NCBI GenBank assembly: GCA_030833825.1
Contig: JAURGL010000005.1
Location: 1 to 27,854, forward strand
DNA from: Vulcanococcus sp. SFB_649D_100_25
GTDB lineage: Bacteria; Cyanobacteriota; Cyanobacteriia; PCC-6307; Cyanobiaceae
Length of the DNA: 27,854 nt
Reading direction: 5' to 3'
The translations under genes were made by a program, and so were the position numbers. Below are positions 1 through 7,890 of this stretch, piece after piece (positions within the stretch are counted from its first letter, which is position 1; each line of letters starts with the position of its first letter). The notes beneath the pieces were generated by a model. The model was given only the letters and a program-made list of their open reading frames with translations. It searched no databases and was not told the origin of the DNA.

Positions 1-450
1 GATGGCGACTATCAATTCAATACCGCCGTCTCGGAGCTGATGAAACTCAGCAACGCGATGGGCACCCACCTCGAGGCCAGCGGTGAGGTGTACGCCTGCG
101 AAGCCCTGCGGACGCTCATGATCCTGCTGGCGCCCTTCGCGCCCCACCTGGCCGAAGAACTCTGGCTCAAGCTCGGCGGCCGCAACGCCGGCGATGCCCT
201 GTCAGCCAGCAGCATTCACGCCCAGCGCTGGCCCAGCGCAGATGCCAGTGCCCTGGTGCGCGACACCGTTCCCCTGGTGATTCAGATCAAAGGGAAGGTG
301 CGCGGCAACCTCGAGGTGCCCGCCGACGCCGACAAGGCCACCTTGGAAAAGCTGGCGCTGGAGAGCGACATCGCCGCTAAGTGGCTGGAGGGCAAAGCCC
401 CCAGCCGGGTGATCGTGGTGCCGGGCAAGCTCGTGAACCTCGTGCCCTAG
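1..450 (+). CDS. leuS: Leucyl-tRNA synthetase, C-terminal part (5' end outside window)
   Basis: Charges tRNA-Leu with leucine in the cytoplasm. The frame is open from base 1 and ends at TAG 448-450, so only about the last 149 residues are present. The start of this piece (FNTAVSELMKLSNA) matches the class Ia anticodon-binding helical domain that follows the catalytic core in LeuRS. It is followed by the conserved FAPHLAEELW stretch and by the C-terminal domain with VIQIKGKVRG and the end VIVVPGKLVNLVP, which are typical of bacterial LeuRS. The catalytic HIGH and KMSKS motifs and the editing domain must lie upstream of the window. The stop overlaps the stop of the convergent pgi gene by four bases (CTAG). 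Family assignment is firm; completeness cannot be judged. Confidence 0.95.
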   Translation, partial: DGDYQFNTAVSELMKLSNAMGTHLEASGEVYACEALRTLMILLAPFAPHLAEELWLKLGGRNAGDALSASSIHAQRWPSADASALVRDTVPLVIQIKGKVRGNLEVPADADKATLEKLALESDIAAKWLEGKAPSRVIVVPGKLVNLVP

Positions 451-2048
451 TCGTGGACAAACACCAGAGACTCGGGGTTCCCCCAGTCTCCGCGCGCGTC
501 GATGTGACGACGGTTGGCGCAGAGGTGGCGAAGAATCCAATAGAGCGGCTCGGCTGAAGGCAGGCCCATGAGGTCCTGAAGCTCCGCCAAAGTGTGCTCG
601 CGCTTGTGCCCCATCGCCTGCTCGAGGCGGGCCTGCAGATCCAGGAGGGCAGCCGCCGCCTTCTTGCCGGCCTCAACGCCGGGTTGGTGGTAGGCGTTGA
701 CGTTGACCAATTCGCCGTAGAGGCCCACAGCGCGCTCGAACAGCGCGATCAGGGCACCCAAACTGTGGGCGTTCAGGCGCTGCAGGGTGATGCTCAGGTT
801 GAAGCGGCCCTCCTCGGTCAACGCTGAGCGGGTCCCCTGAAGGAAACCATCGAGGAAATCACCGGGGTTCTCACCCTCCAGGGGTGGGATGTCCCCGGGA
901 TCTTCAAGGACCTCGACGAAGGTCACAAAAAAGTTGTCAACGCCATCACGCAGTTGCTGGACATAGGCGTGCTGATCTGTTGAACCCTTGTTGCCATAGA
1001 CCGCGATGCCCTGGTGCACCACCTGGCCCACGCGGTCCAGCTTCTTGCCCAAGCTCTCCATCACCAGCTGCTGGAGATAGCGGGAGAAGACTTCGAGGCG
1101 ATCGCGGTAGGGCAACACGACCATGTCCCGCTGACCCTGCCCGCCACAGGCGTTGAACCAGGCGGCAGCCAGCAGGGCGGCTGGATTCGCCATCACATCC
1201 GCTACCCGCGTCGCGGCATCCATCGCCGATGCTCCCGCGAGGAATTCACGGATGTCGCTGCCGATCAAGACGCCAGGGAGCAGACCCACGGCGCTGGTGA
1301 TGCTGGTGCGGCCGCCCACCCAATCGAACATGTCAAAGCGGGCCAACCAGCCAGCCTTCTCAGCCTCTTGATCCAGGCGACTGCCGAGCATGGTCACGGC
1401 CACGGCCTGTTTGATCCAGGTGCCCCCGGCGGCCTCGACGGCACGGCGGGCCTGGAGCATCCCGATATGGGGCTCTGGCGTACCCCCCGACTTGCTCACC
1501 ACGATCACCAACGTGGTCTTGAGCCGCTCGCCAAGGGAGGCGAGGGTGCGGCGCATGCCGTCCGGGTCGACGTTGTCAAAGAAGTGGAACGGCAGGCCAG
1601 CGCCGGGATCCTGGAGGGCGCGGATCATCAACAGGGGGCCGAGCCCCGAACCACCGATGCCAATCCACAGCACGTCGGTGAAGCGGGCACCAGCGGAAGG
1701 GCCAATCGAACCCTTCAGCACATCAAGCCCGAAGGATTCGATGCGATCGATCTCCGCCTGGATGTGCGCACCGCTGGACGGTTCAGGGGCCAGCTGGGGA
1801 GTGCGCAACCAGTAATGCCCCACCTGACGCTGCTCATCAGCGTTGGCGATGGCGCCGGCTTCCAGATCGGCCATGGCCTTGAAGGCCTTGTCAAAACGCG
1901 GCTGCAGGCCGCTGAGCACCGTCGCATCGAGGCCCATGCGACTGACGTCAAGCCAGAAGCCCAGATCGCTGTTGTGCCAAAGCAACGAGCAGAACCTCTG
2001 CCATTGGCTCTTGGGATCGAGGCCAGGCGCAGAGGGAAGCGGAGACAT
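447..2048 (-). CDS. pgi: Glucose-6-phosphate isomerase
   Basis: Interconverts glucose-6-phosphate and fructose-6-phosphate for glycolysis, gluconeogenesis and sugar-phosphate recycling linked to the Calvin cycle; cytoplasmic. The 533-residue product carries the phosphate-binding loop IGIGGSGLGP, the SKSGGTPE motif, the GGRTSITSAVG segment, the active-site region GQVVHQGIAVYGNKGSTDQH and a C-terminal HQPGVEAGKKAA signature. I chose ATG 2048 because it gives an N-terminus (MSPLPSAPG, then the conserved SQWQRFCSLLWH) like other picocyanobacterial Pgi. An in-frame TTG at 2105 would add 19 residues without resemblance to the family. The gene converges on leuS and shares a CTAG with its stop. The long open frame on the opposite strand (1014-2078) is a codon-bias shadow. 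Confidence 0.96.
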   Translation of the reverse strand: MSPLPSAPGLDPKSQWQRFCSLLWHNSDLGFWLDVSRMGLDATVLSGLQPRFDKAFKAMADLEAGAIANADEQRQVGHYWLRTPQLAPEPSSGAHIQAEIDRIESFGLDVLKGSIGPSAGARFTDVLWIGIGGSGLGPLLMIRALQDPGAGLPFHFFDNVDPDGMRRTLASLGERLKTTLVIVVSKSGGTPEPHIGMLQARRAVEAAGGTWIKQAVAVTMLGSRLDQEAEKAGWLARFDMFDWVGGRTSITSAVGLLPGVLIGSDIREFLAGASAMDAATRVADVMANPAALLAAAWFNACGGQGQRDMVVLPYRDRLEVFSRYLQQLVMESLGKKLDRVGQVVHQGIAVYGNKGSTDQHAYVQQLRDGVDNFFVTFVEVLEDPGDIPPLEGENPGDFLDGFLQGTRSALTEEGRFNLSITLQRLNAHSLGALIALFERAVGLYGELVNVNAYHQPGVEAGKKAAAALLDLQARLEQAMGHKREHTLAELQDLMGLPSAEPLYWILRHLCANRRHIDARGDWGNPESLVFVHD

Positions 2049-2204
2049 CAGGCCGGGAGCACACAGATGGCCTGTTGAAACTATCGGCGGATCACCCGCA
2101 GGCAAAGCCTTTTTCGCTGAATTGACCCCATTTAGAACAAGACAGACCTGAGACGGTGTGGACTAGCACACACGTCGGATCCGGATCGTTCCGATGCTTT
2201 CAAT

Positions 2205-2217
2205 CAGACCTAGTCTG
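2205..2217. repeat. Short perfect inverted repeat in the pgi / 2325 divergent spacer
   Basis: CAGAC-CTA-GTCTG forms a perfect 5-bp inverted repeat with a 3-bp spacer. It sits about 155 bases upstream of the pgi start and just before the open frame of the downstream plus-strand gene. A related CAGACCTGAGAC occurs about 65 bases to the left. It could be a small operator or chance; no regulator is implied by the sequence. Confidence 0.25.
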
Positions 2218-2324
2218 AAATCGCAGCAAAGACTGTCCTGAAACAGCGCTCCCGCCATCGGATTCGACGCCCGTCGCAGGCGCACCTGCGGCGCTGGATC
2301 CTGCCGGGCGTTGTTGTCGCCTCA

Positions 2325-3068
2325 GTGATCGGATCCTCACTCTCCCTGGGTCGCAGCAGCGCGCTGAATCAAGGTTCTCAGAACAGCGCTCTGAAAAGCG
2401 ATCGCGTCGATAGCCGCTCCCACGCTGACCCCACTGCCTTCACTCCGGAAGAGCTGCATGAGTTGCAGCGACGCTTCGGTGTTCATGGCCCCCAACCGCG
2501 CCTAGCGCGACTGTTCACCAAAGGAGTCGACCAGCTCACTCCGCTGCGTAACCACACCGTGACTCGCCTGCAGGAACTGCAGCCGGTGATTTGGCGGGAA
2601 AGCCGGCGCACAGGGCTGAACCCGATGTTCCTGGCGGCGATCCTCTTCGACGAGATGCAGCACGCCAAGCCAGGAGAGGATCACCCGATTGCGGCCCACT
2701 CAGGCTTGTTCAGCACCCATGGCCCTGCCCAACTGGGCCTGAGTGAGATGGAGAAACAGGGCCTGCTCTCCAAAGACGCCACAGAAGCGGAGATTCAGGC
2801 AGCCCGCGATCAGCTCCTTGATCCGGAGCGCAATGTGGAGTTGCTAGCCGGGAAGATGAATCGCCTGCTGGGGCTGCTCGGTCTGCGGGCCTCGAACACC
2901 GTCGATGTGAGCCACAACCACCGGAACGCCAAAGCGGTGGCCACCCTGGCCTATCTCCACAACGGGAAGCTGGACTACCCCAGGCGGATCCTCCGCTACA
3001 TGCAGGATCCCGAGCTGCACGGCCTGGTCTACGGCACGGTGAAGAAACCGATCTCCCCGCTGATCTAA
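2325..3068 (+). CDS. Conserved hypothetical protein, lysozyme/transglycosylase-like, likely membrane-anchored
   Basis: Function not established. With the first canonical start (GTG 2325) the product is 247 residues. It has a helical, Arg-rich N-terminal part, then LNPMFLAAILFDEMQHAK and, about 25 residues later, HGPAQLGLSEME. That order (a Glu in a helix followed by a G-x-AQLG turn) recalls the soluble lytic transglycosylase/lysozyme-like fold, but this is only a resemblance. The frame stays open upstream to the stop at 2211 and encodes an Arg-rich stretch followed by a hydrophobic run (WILPGVVVASVIGSSLSLG), which looks like a signal anchor. GTG 2325 falls inside that hydrophobic run, so the true start is probably upstream at a non-standard codon such as CTG 2238, ATC 2220 or ATT 2262. 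The stop lies 8 bases from that of the convergent amidase gene, another possible wall enzyme. Confidence 0.7.
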   Translation: MIGSSLSLGRSSALNQGSQNSALKSDRVDSRSHADPTAFTPEELHELQRRFGVHGPQPRLARLFTKGVDQLTPLRNHTVTRLQELQPVIWRESRRTGLNPMFLAAILFDEMQHAKPGEDHPIAAHSGLFSTHGPAQLGLSEMEKQGLLSKDATEAEIQAARDQLLDPERNVELLAGKMNRLLGLLGLRASNTVDVSHNHRNAKAVATLAYLHNGKLDYPRRILRYMQDPELHGLVYGTVKKPISPLI

Positions 3069-3076
3069 GCCTCGAC

Positions 3077-3913
3077 TCAACAGAGCACACCCAGAGCAGC
3101 GAGACGTTCCTGCAGGGCCTCCCAATTGAAGCTCCGTGGATCGGCCCGCTCCTGACCCAGATCCACATGGCGGTGGGTCGTGATGCGGTCGGCAGGAATC
3201 TTGAAGCGCTTCATCCAGTCAGCCAGCACCAGAGCCAAGGTGTCGTACTGGGCCGAGCTGTAGCCGCTGTGGCTCTCTGCACTGTCCTCCCCATCCAAGG
3301 GTGTCTCCAGGCTGACGTGCAGGGCAAAGTTGTTCACCGAGCCATCGAGCATGGGATTGGTGACCACCCACTCCCCTGCAAAGGCGGAGTAGCCGGCTCC
3401 GTAGGCCCGCTTACCGGGGTCCAGGGCCTCCACGGCTTGTCCGTTTTCACCGATCAGCATGTGGTAGCTGACCTGATCCTCATCACGCTGATTGGCGCTC
3501 TGAAAGGTGTGCAGGGCCGATTGAAGTCCGAACACGGTCTCATGCAGCACCACCAGAGAAGGACGCGTGGATAGGGCGTTGCCGAAGGCGTCATGGGAGA
3601 GCCGTTCGGCGTAGTTGCTCGGATCGATCTGAAGCTTCTGCAGGGCGGTCGGATAGTCACGCTGAAGGGCCCTGAGGCGCTGCCCCATCAACGGATCAGC
3701 CCCACTGCACTGCCGATGCAGGGGACTGTCCCAGCGGGCCTGGGCAGGGGGGCTCGGCGCCGGCCTGGCATTGGGCAATGGCAGGGGAAGAAGGAGTTCT
3801 GCCCCGTGTTCCTGCATCAACCAGGCGGCAGTGGAACTCGCGAGCAGGCCCGCCGCAACGAGCCACCACAGGGATGGCCGGCGCAGGTCAGGAGGGCAGG
3901 GCAAACGCACCAT
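3077..3913 (-). CDS. N-acetylmuramoyl-L-alanine amidase (Amidase_2 family), membrane-anchored
   Basis: Predicted to cleave the bond between N-acetylmuramic acid and L-alanine in peptidoglycan, outside the cytoplasmic membrane. The 278-residue product starts with an uncleaved-looking signal anchor (LWWLVAAGLLASSTAAWLM, residues 15-33) and a Pro-rich linker, then the zinc amidase domain. Candidate metal ligands and catalytic residues are His124 (VVLHET), Tyr150-His151 (SYHMLIGENG), His247 or His249 (ITTHRHVDLG) and Asp258 (ERADPRSFNW), in the order expected for the AmiD/AmpD-like Amidase_2 fold. ATG 3913 begins 5 bases after the stop of the M61 peptidase gene, so the two are very likely co-transcribed. 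It could act in wall remodelling or recycling; substrate specificity cannot be read from the sequence. Confidence 0.87.
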   Translation of the reverse strand: MVRLPCPPDLRRPSLWWLVAAGLLASSTAAWLMQEHGAELLLPLPLPNARPAPSPPAQARWDSPLHRQCSGADPLMGQRLRALQRDYPTALQKLQIDPSNYAERLSHDAFGNALSTRPSLVVLHETVFGLQSALHTFQSANQRDEDQVSYHMLIGENGQAVEALDPGKRAYGAGYSAFAGEWVVTNPMLDGSVNNFALHVSLETPLDGEDSAESHSGYSSAQYDTLALVLADWMKRFKIPADRITTHRHVDLGQERADPRSFNWEALQERLAALGVLC

Positions 3914-3918
3914 GGCCG

Positions 3919-5664
3919 TCAGCGCTTGCCTGGCTGGAGCCAGGCGGTCCGGACTGCGCGTTGCTCTGTGGTGACGGAGGGGAGCTCGACGAGGCGAAAA
4001 CGCTTCGGACGCGGCGGCTCAGGCTGAATGTGCAGGTGACGCAGCTTCGAGCGCCGGGAGATCAGGAGCTCGTGGCTGCCTGCAGCCGAAAGCAGGCGCT
4101 CCCACTGATCCAGCTGGGTGAGACGCATGCCATCAACTCCCAGCAGCTCATCACCAACCATCAGGCCTGCCTGTTCAGCGGGGCTCTCCCGGTAGACCCT
4201 CTGAACCAGCAGACCGGAGATCTGGGACTTCAAGGCAGCACCAGTCCAGGCATAGGGGGCCATCTCCGGCTCCAATTGCAGACCCACACTCAAGAGGTAG
4301 CCATCAAGATCCGGGTCGTCCACACTGCTCAGCCAGCGCTGCAGCGTTTCAGCCAGGCCGGGGCAGGCTGCATCAAAAGCCGACAGCAGGTCCTCCTGCT
4401 GATAGCCACGCGCAATCCGGCCGTGACGCCTCCAGAGGTGCTGCAAGACCAAGGGCAGGGAACTCCCATGGCTCTGGAGATGCAGATCGACGCAGAGGGC
4501 GATCACAGCACCCTTTAGGTAGTAGCTGATCTGGCTGTTGGCGGAGTAGGCATCTGGCTTGTACAGCTTGATCCAGGCCTCCTCACTGCTCTGCTGGAGG
4601 CTCTGCACAAAGCGCCCCGGACTCAGGACGTAGCGGCTGAGATCCTCACCCAGGTCATCGAGATAGGACTGCTCCTCCGTGAGGCCAGCCCGCAGTGGCA
4701 AGAGCTGATCGACGTAGCTGGTCACCCCTTCAGCAAACCAGAGGGTGGGGATCACCGATGCCTGGTGATAGTCGACGGGCTTGAGCTGCGCAGGGGTGAG
4801 GCGACGCACGTTCCACTGGTGGAAATATTCATGCGCAATCAGCTGCAGCAGTTTCCGGTAGCCGTTCTCAGCCTCGAGATTGCGGCGCCCGTAGACAAGG
4901 ACGCAGCTGTCGTCATGCTCAAGGCCGCCATAGGCCTCATCGAGCAGGTGCAGAACAAACAAATAGTCAGCCGACGCTGGCCTTGGCTCATCGAGAAGCT
5001 CGCAACAGGCCTCACAGACCCGTCGCACGTCATCCAAGAACGAGGGGTAACGGTTGAGGAACCAGTCCTCATCCCCCTGGGCACCGGCCCACGTGACCCA
5101 ACGGTGGGGCACGCCATGCACGCTGAAGCTATGCAGTCGATGGGGACCGACCTCCAGGGGACTATCGAGGAGGTGATCAAAGTTGCGAGCTCTCCAGCCA
5201 TCAGCTGAATCCCCCGGCAGCGGGGAGAAAGCGTTCCAACCAGGAGGCAGGGAGCAGGAGAGTTGATGGGGCTGCCAGCGCTGTCCCTGCAGCTCAAGGA
5301 CCACCGCCGCAAGCGCAAAAAAGCCGTGATCCTGATCGAAATGGCAGGTGCGGACAGACAGCTCCGTGGCCATCACCGCGTAGCGAATTGTCAGCGGTTG
5401 GTGTGGCTCAGTGGCATCGACGCGCCAAGAGGCGGGATCAACGCGGGTGATCCCAAGGGACTGGCCGTTTTGCTCAACGCTCAGGCCCTCCAGCTGCCGC
5501 GCATAGTCACGGATCAGGTACGAACCGGGTGTCCAGGCGGGCAACCGCAAGAGGATCTGGCCTGCCGGAGCCAGGACATCCAGGGTCACAAACACCCGAT
5601 GCCCGTGGGGCTTGGAGAGATCGAGATGAACCTGGACGTCTGCGTTGGCCACCGGGGAGCTCAA
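3919..5664 (-). CDS. M61-family glycyl aminopeptidase-like protease with PDZ domain
   Basis: Predicted zinc metalloprotease of family M61. The 581-residue product has the N-terminal beta-rich M61 domain (LPAWTPGSYLIRDYARQLEG near residues 41-60), the zinc site HEYFH at 278-282 followed by QWNVRR, the third ligand Glu312 in LWFAEGVTSYVDQLL, and a C-terminal PDZ domain around residues 490-550 (SPAEQAGLMVGDELLGVDG). There is no obvious signal peptide, so it is probably cytoplasmic. The start is TTG 5664, overlapping the stop of the Ycf35-like gene by TTGA; a GTG four codons later is an alternative. Gene order Ycf35, M61 and amidase with a 4-base overlap and a 5-base gap indicates one operon. Physiological substrates are unknown. 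Confidence 0.9.
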   Translation of the reverse strand: MSSPVANADVQVHLDLSKPHGHRVFVTLDVLAPAGQILLRLPAWTPGSYLIRDYARQLEGLSVEQNGQSLGITRVDPASWRVDATEPHQPLTIRYAVMATELSVRTCHFDQDHGFFALAAVVLELQGQRWQPHQLSCSLPPGWNAFSPLPGDSADGWRARNFDHLLDSPLEVGPHRLHSFSVHGVPHRWVTWAGAQGDEDWFLNRYPSFLDDVRRVCEACCELLDEPRPASADYLFVLHLLDEAYGGLEHDDSCVLVYGRRNLEAENGYRKLLQLIAHEYFHQWNVRRLTPAQLKPVDYHQASVIPTLWFAEGVTSYVDQLLPLRAGLTEEQSYLDDLGEDLSRYVLSPGRFVQSLQQSSEEAWIKLYKPDAYSANSQISYYLKGAVIALCVDLHLQSHGSSLPLVLQHLWRRHGRIARGYQQEDLLSAFDAACPGLAETLQRWLSSVDDPDLDGYLLSVGLQLEPEMAPYAWTGAALKSQISGLLVQRVYRESPAEQAGLMVGDELLGVDGMRLTQLDQWERLLSAAGSHELLISRRSKLRHLHIQPEPPRPKRFRLVELPSVTTEQRAVRTAWLQPGKR

Positions 5665-6005
5665 TGCACCAGGTGAACGGAGGCGTTGGGGAGTTCAGTA
5701 CTGGCGGCCCGCAGGGCCTGACGCAGGGCGTAACGACGCGTGATCTGGGCGATCAGGGTCTGAAGCGAGCTGGAGCGGCCCAGTCTCTGAAGATCACCAA
5801 CTAGGGCGAGGCTGCCATCACCCTGACGGCTCCAGCCAAGGCGCTGCTGGCTGGTGGCTGCGATCGACAGGACCACCGCCTGACGGTCGTCGGCGAAGCC
5901 CTGGAGCTCGCCTCCCCATTCCACCTCGAAGTTCAGATCCTGAAGGGCCTGGGCAAGAAGGGTTTCGTCGTGGAGAACGGTTGGCAGGATGGAGAGATGG
6001 GACAT
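5661..6005 (-). CDS. ycf35: Ycf35 / DUF1257 family protein
   Basis: A 114-residue protein beginning MSHLSILPTVLHDETLLAQA, the hallmark N-terminus of the DUF1257/Ycf35 family of cyanobacteria and algal plastids. The central strands (VVLSIAATSQQRLGWSRQGD) and a C-terminal helix with RRYALRQALRAAS fit the family. Biochemical function is not known. ATG 6005 was chosen over the long upstream extension of the frame because homology begins exactly there and the extension runs antisense through purN. Its start codon is only 33 bases from the divergent purN start, so the two promoters must overlap each other or the opposing coding regions. Confidence 0.8.
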   Translation of the reverse strand: MSHLSILPTVLHDETLLAQALQDLNFEVEWGGELQGFADDRQAVVLSIAATSQQRLGWSRQGDGSLALVGDLQRLGRSSSLQTLIAQITRRYALRQALRAASTELPNASVHLVH

Positions 6006-6038
6006 GGCCAAGCGTCCACTTTTCCAGACCCTAGCGAG

Positions 6039-6692
6039 ATGAGCAGGGCCGTCCAGTGGCCATTGCCACCAGTGCACCCACCGCAACGACGCCAGCCTCT
6101 GCGGCTCGGGGTGATGGCCTCTGGGGAGGGGAGCAACTTCGAGGCGGTGGTGGACGCCTGCCGTCAGGGTCAGTTGCCTGCCGACGTTGTGCAGCTGGTG
6201 GTGAACCGAGCCGACTGTGGTGCCGTGGAGAGGGCGAAGCGGCTCGGGATCCCCACGGTGCTCCTGGATCACACAACAATCCCCAGCAGGGAGGACCTGG
6301 ACGGGCGGATCGTCTCCTGTTTTGAGGCGTCCGGGGTGGATCTGGTGGTGATGGCGGGCTGGATGCGGATTGTGACCCAGGTGCTGATCGACGCTTACCC
6401 CCAGCGTCTGATCAACATCCATCCCTCTCTGCTGCCAAGTTTTCGAGGTGCGAGGGCCATCGAACAGGCCCTCAGGGCTCAGGTCCGGATCAGCGGCTGC
6501 ACGGCCCATCTGGTCGAGCTGGAGGTCGACGCGGGGCCCATCCTTGTGCAGGCCGCGGTGCCTGTCTTGGGGGAGGACTCTGCCGAAACCCTGGCGGAGC
6601 GCATCCACCAGCAGGAACACCGGATCCTGCCCCTGGCAGTTCTAGTGGCCGCTGAACGCCTGGGGCTCCTAGCCGAGCAGCCTCAGGGATAG
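6039..6692 (+). CDS. purN: Phosphoribosylglycinamide formyltransferase
   Basis: Transfers the formyl group of 10-formyl-THF to GAR in de novo purine synthesis; cytoplasmic. With ATG 6039 the protein is 217 residues, near the usual size plus a short Pro/Arg-rich N-terminal extension. It shows the nucleotide-binding turn ASGEGSNFEA (residues 27-36), the catalytic segment NIHPSLLPSFRGARA with Asn126 and His128, and GCTAHLVELEVDAGPILVQ with His157 and catalytic Asp164. An upstream GTG at 5970 would run 36 bases into the divergent Ycf35-like gene and adds non-conserved residues. The 3' end overlaps the convergent argC gene by 10 bases. Confidence 0.94.
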   Translation: MSRAVQWPLPPVHPPQRRQPLRLGVMASGEGSNFEAVVDACRQGQLPADVVQLVVNRADCGAVERAKRLGIPTVLLDHTTIPSREDLDGRIVSCFEASGVDLVVMAGWMRIVTQVLIDAYPQRLINIHPSLLPSFRGARAIEQALRAQVRISGCTAHLVELEVDAGPILVQAAVPVLGEDSAETLAERIHQQEHRILPLAVLVAAERLGLLAEQPQG

Positions 6693-7747
6693 AAGGGCAG
6701 CAGGGGCAACCCCGTTTCGGCAGGCAGACCAGCCATCAGGTTGAGGCACTGCACCCCTTGACCGGCCTGCCCCTTGACCATGTTGTCGATGGCGCTCATC
6801 ACGATCAGCTGGCCGGTCCGCGAATCAACCTGCACGGAGAGGACGGCACGGTTGGTCTGGCGCACCCACTTGGTGGACGGGTAGGTGCCGGCGGGGAGCA
6901 CCCGAACGCAGGGTGCATGGCGGTAGGCCGCCTCAAGCAAGGTGGTGCAATCCTCTGCCGTCAGACCCGGATCCCGTAGACGGCCGTACACCGTGGCCAG
7001 CAGTCCGCGCACCATCGGGATCAGATGGGGTGTGAACTGGAGCTGAATCGGCTGCCCCGCACTGCGGCTGCAGAGCTGCTCAATCTCACTGGTGTGCCGA
7101 TGACCGACGACCCCATAGGGAGCGACGCCCTCCGAGGCTTCTGCCAGCAGGAGGTGTTCTTTGGCTGCGCGACCGCCTCCGCTGGTACCGGTCTTGGCAT
7201 CGATCACGATCCCACCGGTTTCAATCAGGCCCTGCTTCAGAAACGGAATCAGGGCTAACAGGCTGGCCGTGGGGAAACATCCCGGGGCCGCCACCAACCG
7301 GGCCGTCCGGATCTGCTCCTCCTGCCACTCCACCAGGCCGTAGACCGCTTCCTGGCACAGCCCAACATCCTCACGGGGAAACTCCCGTGCTTCGGAGGCA
7401 TACACCTCCTTCCATTGATCCAGGGAGCTGTAGCGGTAGTCAGCCGAGAGATCCACAACCTTGACGCCGCGCTCCAACAGACCGGGCACCAGCCGGGATG
7501 CGAGTCCATTGGGAAGACTCAAGACCGCAAGGTCAGCGGCGGCAGCAATCGCCTCCACCGAAGGACTTTGAACAACAGGGTCCCCCGGTAACGGCAGGAA
7601 AGGGGTCAGCTCACTCCAGCGCCTGCCGCTGCTGCGCTCTCCACCGAGGAACGTGACCTCCAGCTCGGGATGCCCCTGGAGCAGCCGCAGCGTCTGCAAA
7701 CCGCCGTAGCCGGAAGCACCGATCACAGCGACGCGCTTGCTGGCCAT
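6683..7747 (-). CDS. argC: N-acetyl-gamma-glutamyl-phosphate reductase
   Basis: NADPH-dependent reduction of N-acetylglutamyl phosphate to the semialdehyde, third step of arginine synthesis; cytoplasmic. The 354-residue product starts with the Rossmann motif VAVIGASGYGGLQTLRLLQ, carries VDLSADYR at 98-105 and the catalytic cysteine Cys157 in VAAPGCFPTASLLAL. It continues with DAKTGTSGGGRAAKE and GHRHTSEIEQ, and ends with the conserved GQAGQGVQCLNLMAG segment. ATG 7747 gives the standard N-terminus. The gene is divergent from ribBA; the spacer contains a palindromic TTTATAAA that could serve either direction. Monocistronic in this window. Confidence 0.96.
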   Translation of the reverse strand: MASKRVAVIGASGYGGLQTLRLLQGHPELEVTFLGGERSSGRRWSELTPFLPLPGDPVVQSPSVEAIAAAADLAVLSLPNGLASRLVPGLLERGVKVVDLSADYRYSSLDQWKEVYASEAREFPREDVGLCQEAVYGLVEWQEEQIRTARLVAAPGCFPTASLLALIPFLKQGLIETGGIVIDAKTGTSGGGRAAKEHLLLAEASEGVAPYGVVGHRHTSEIEQLCSRSAGQPIQLQFTPHLIPMVRGLLATVYGRLRDPGLTAEDCTTLLEAAYRHAPCVRVLPAGTYPSTKWVRQTNRAVLSVQVDSRTGQLIVMSAIDNMVKGQAGQGVQCLNLMAGLPAETGLPLLPFYP

Positions 7748-7781
7748 GGCCTCAGGTGGGGAACGCCAGATCGTACCGGGC

Positions 7782-7789
7782 TTTATAAA
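7782..7789. promoter_or_regulatory. Palindromic TTTATAAA, candidate -10 element for ribBA and/or argC
   Basis: TTTATAAA is its own reverse complement and is the only AT-rich patch in this GC-rich divergent spacer. On the plus strand TATAAA at 7784 would place a ribBA transcript start near 7796, just before the extended RibBA reading frame. No convincing -35 hexamer is visible 17 bases upstream. Confidence 0.35.
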
Positions 7790-7890
7790 AGTGTCAGCCC
7801 ATCAGGCCCCAAGGCCCGCCTTCCCTGAACCAGGATTCGTTCCCGTTTGATTCCATCGCAGACGGTCTGGCCGCGATCCGCAACGGCGAG

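Noticed and set aside
1014..2078. 354-codon plus-strand open frame opposite pgi
   Set aside because: Antisense shadow of a high-GC coding region; its translation has no domain logic and pgi is unmistakable on the other strand.
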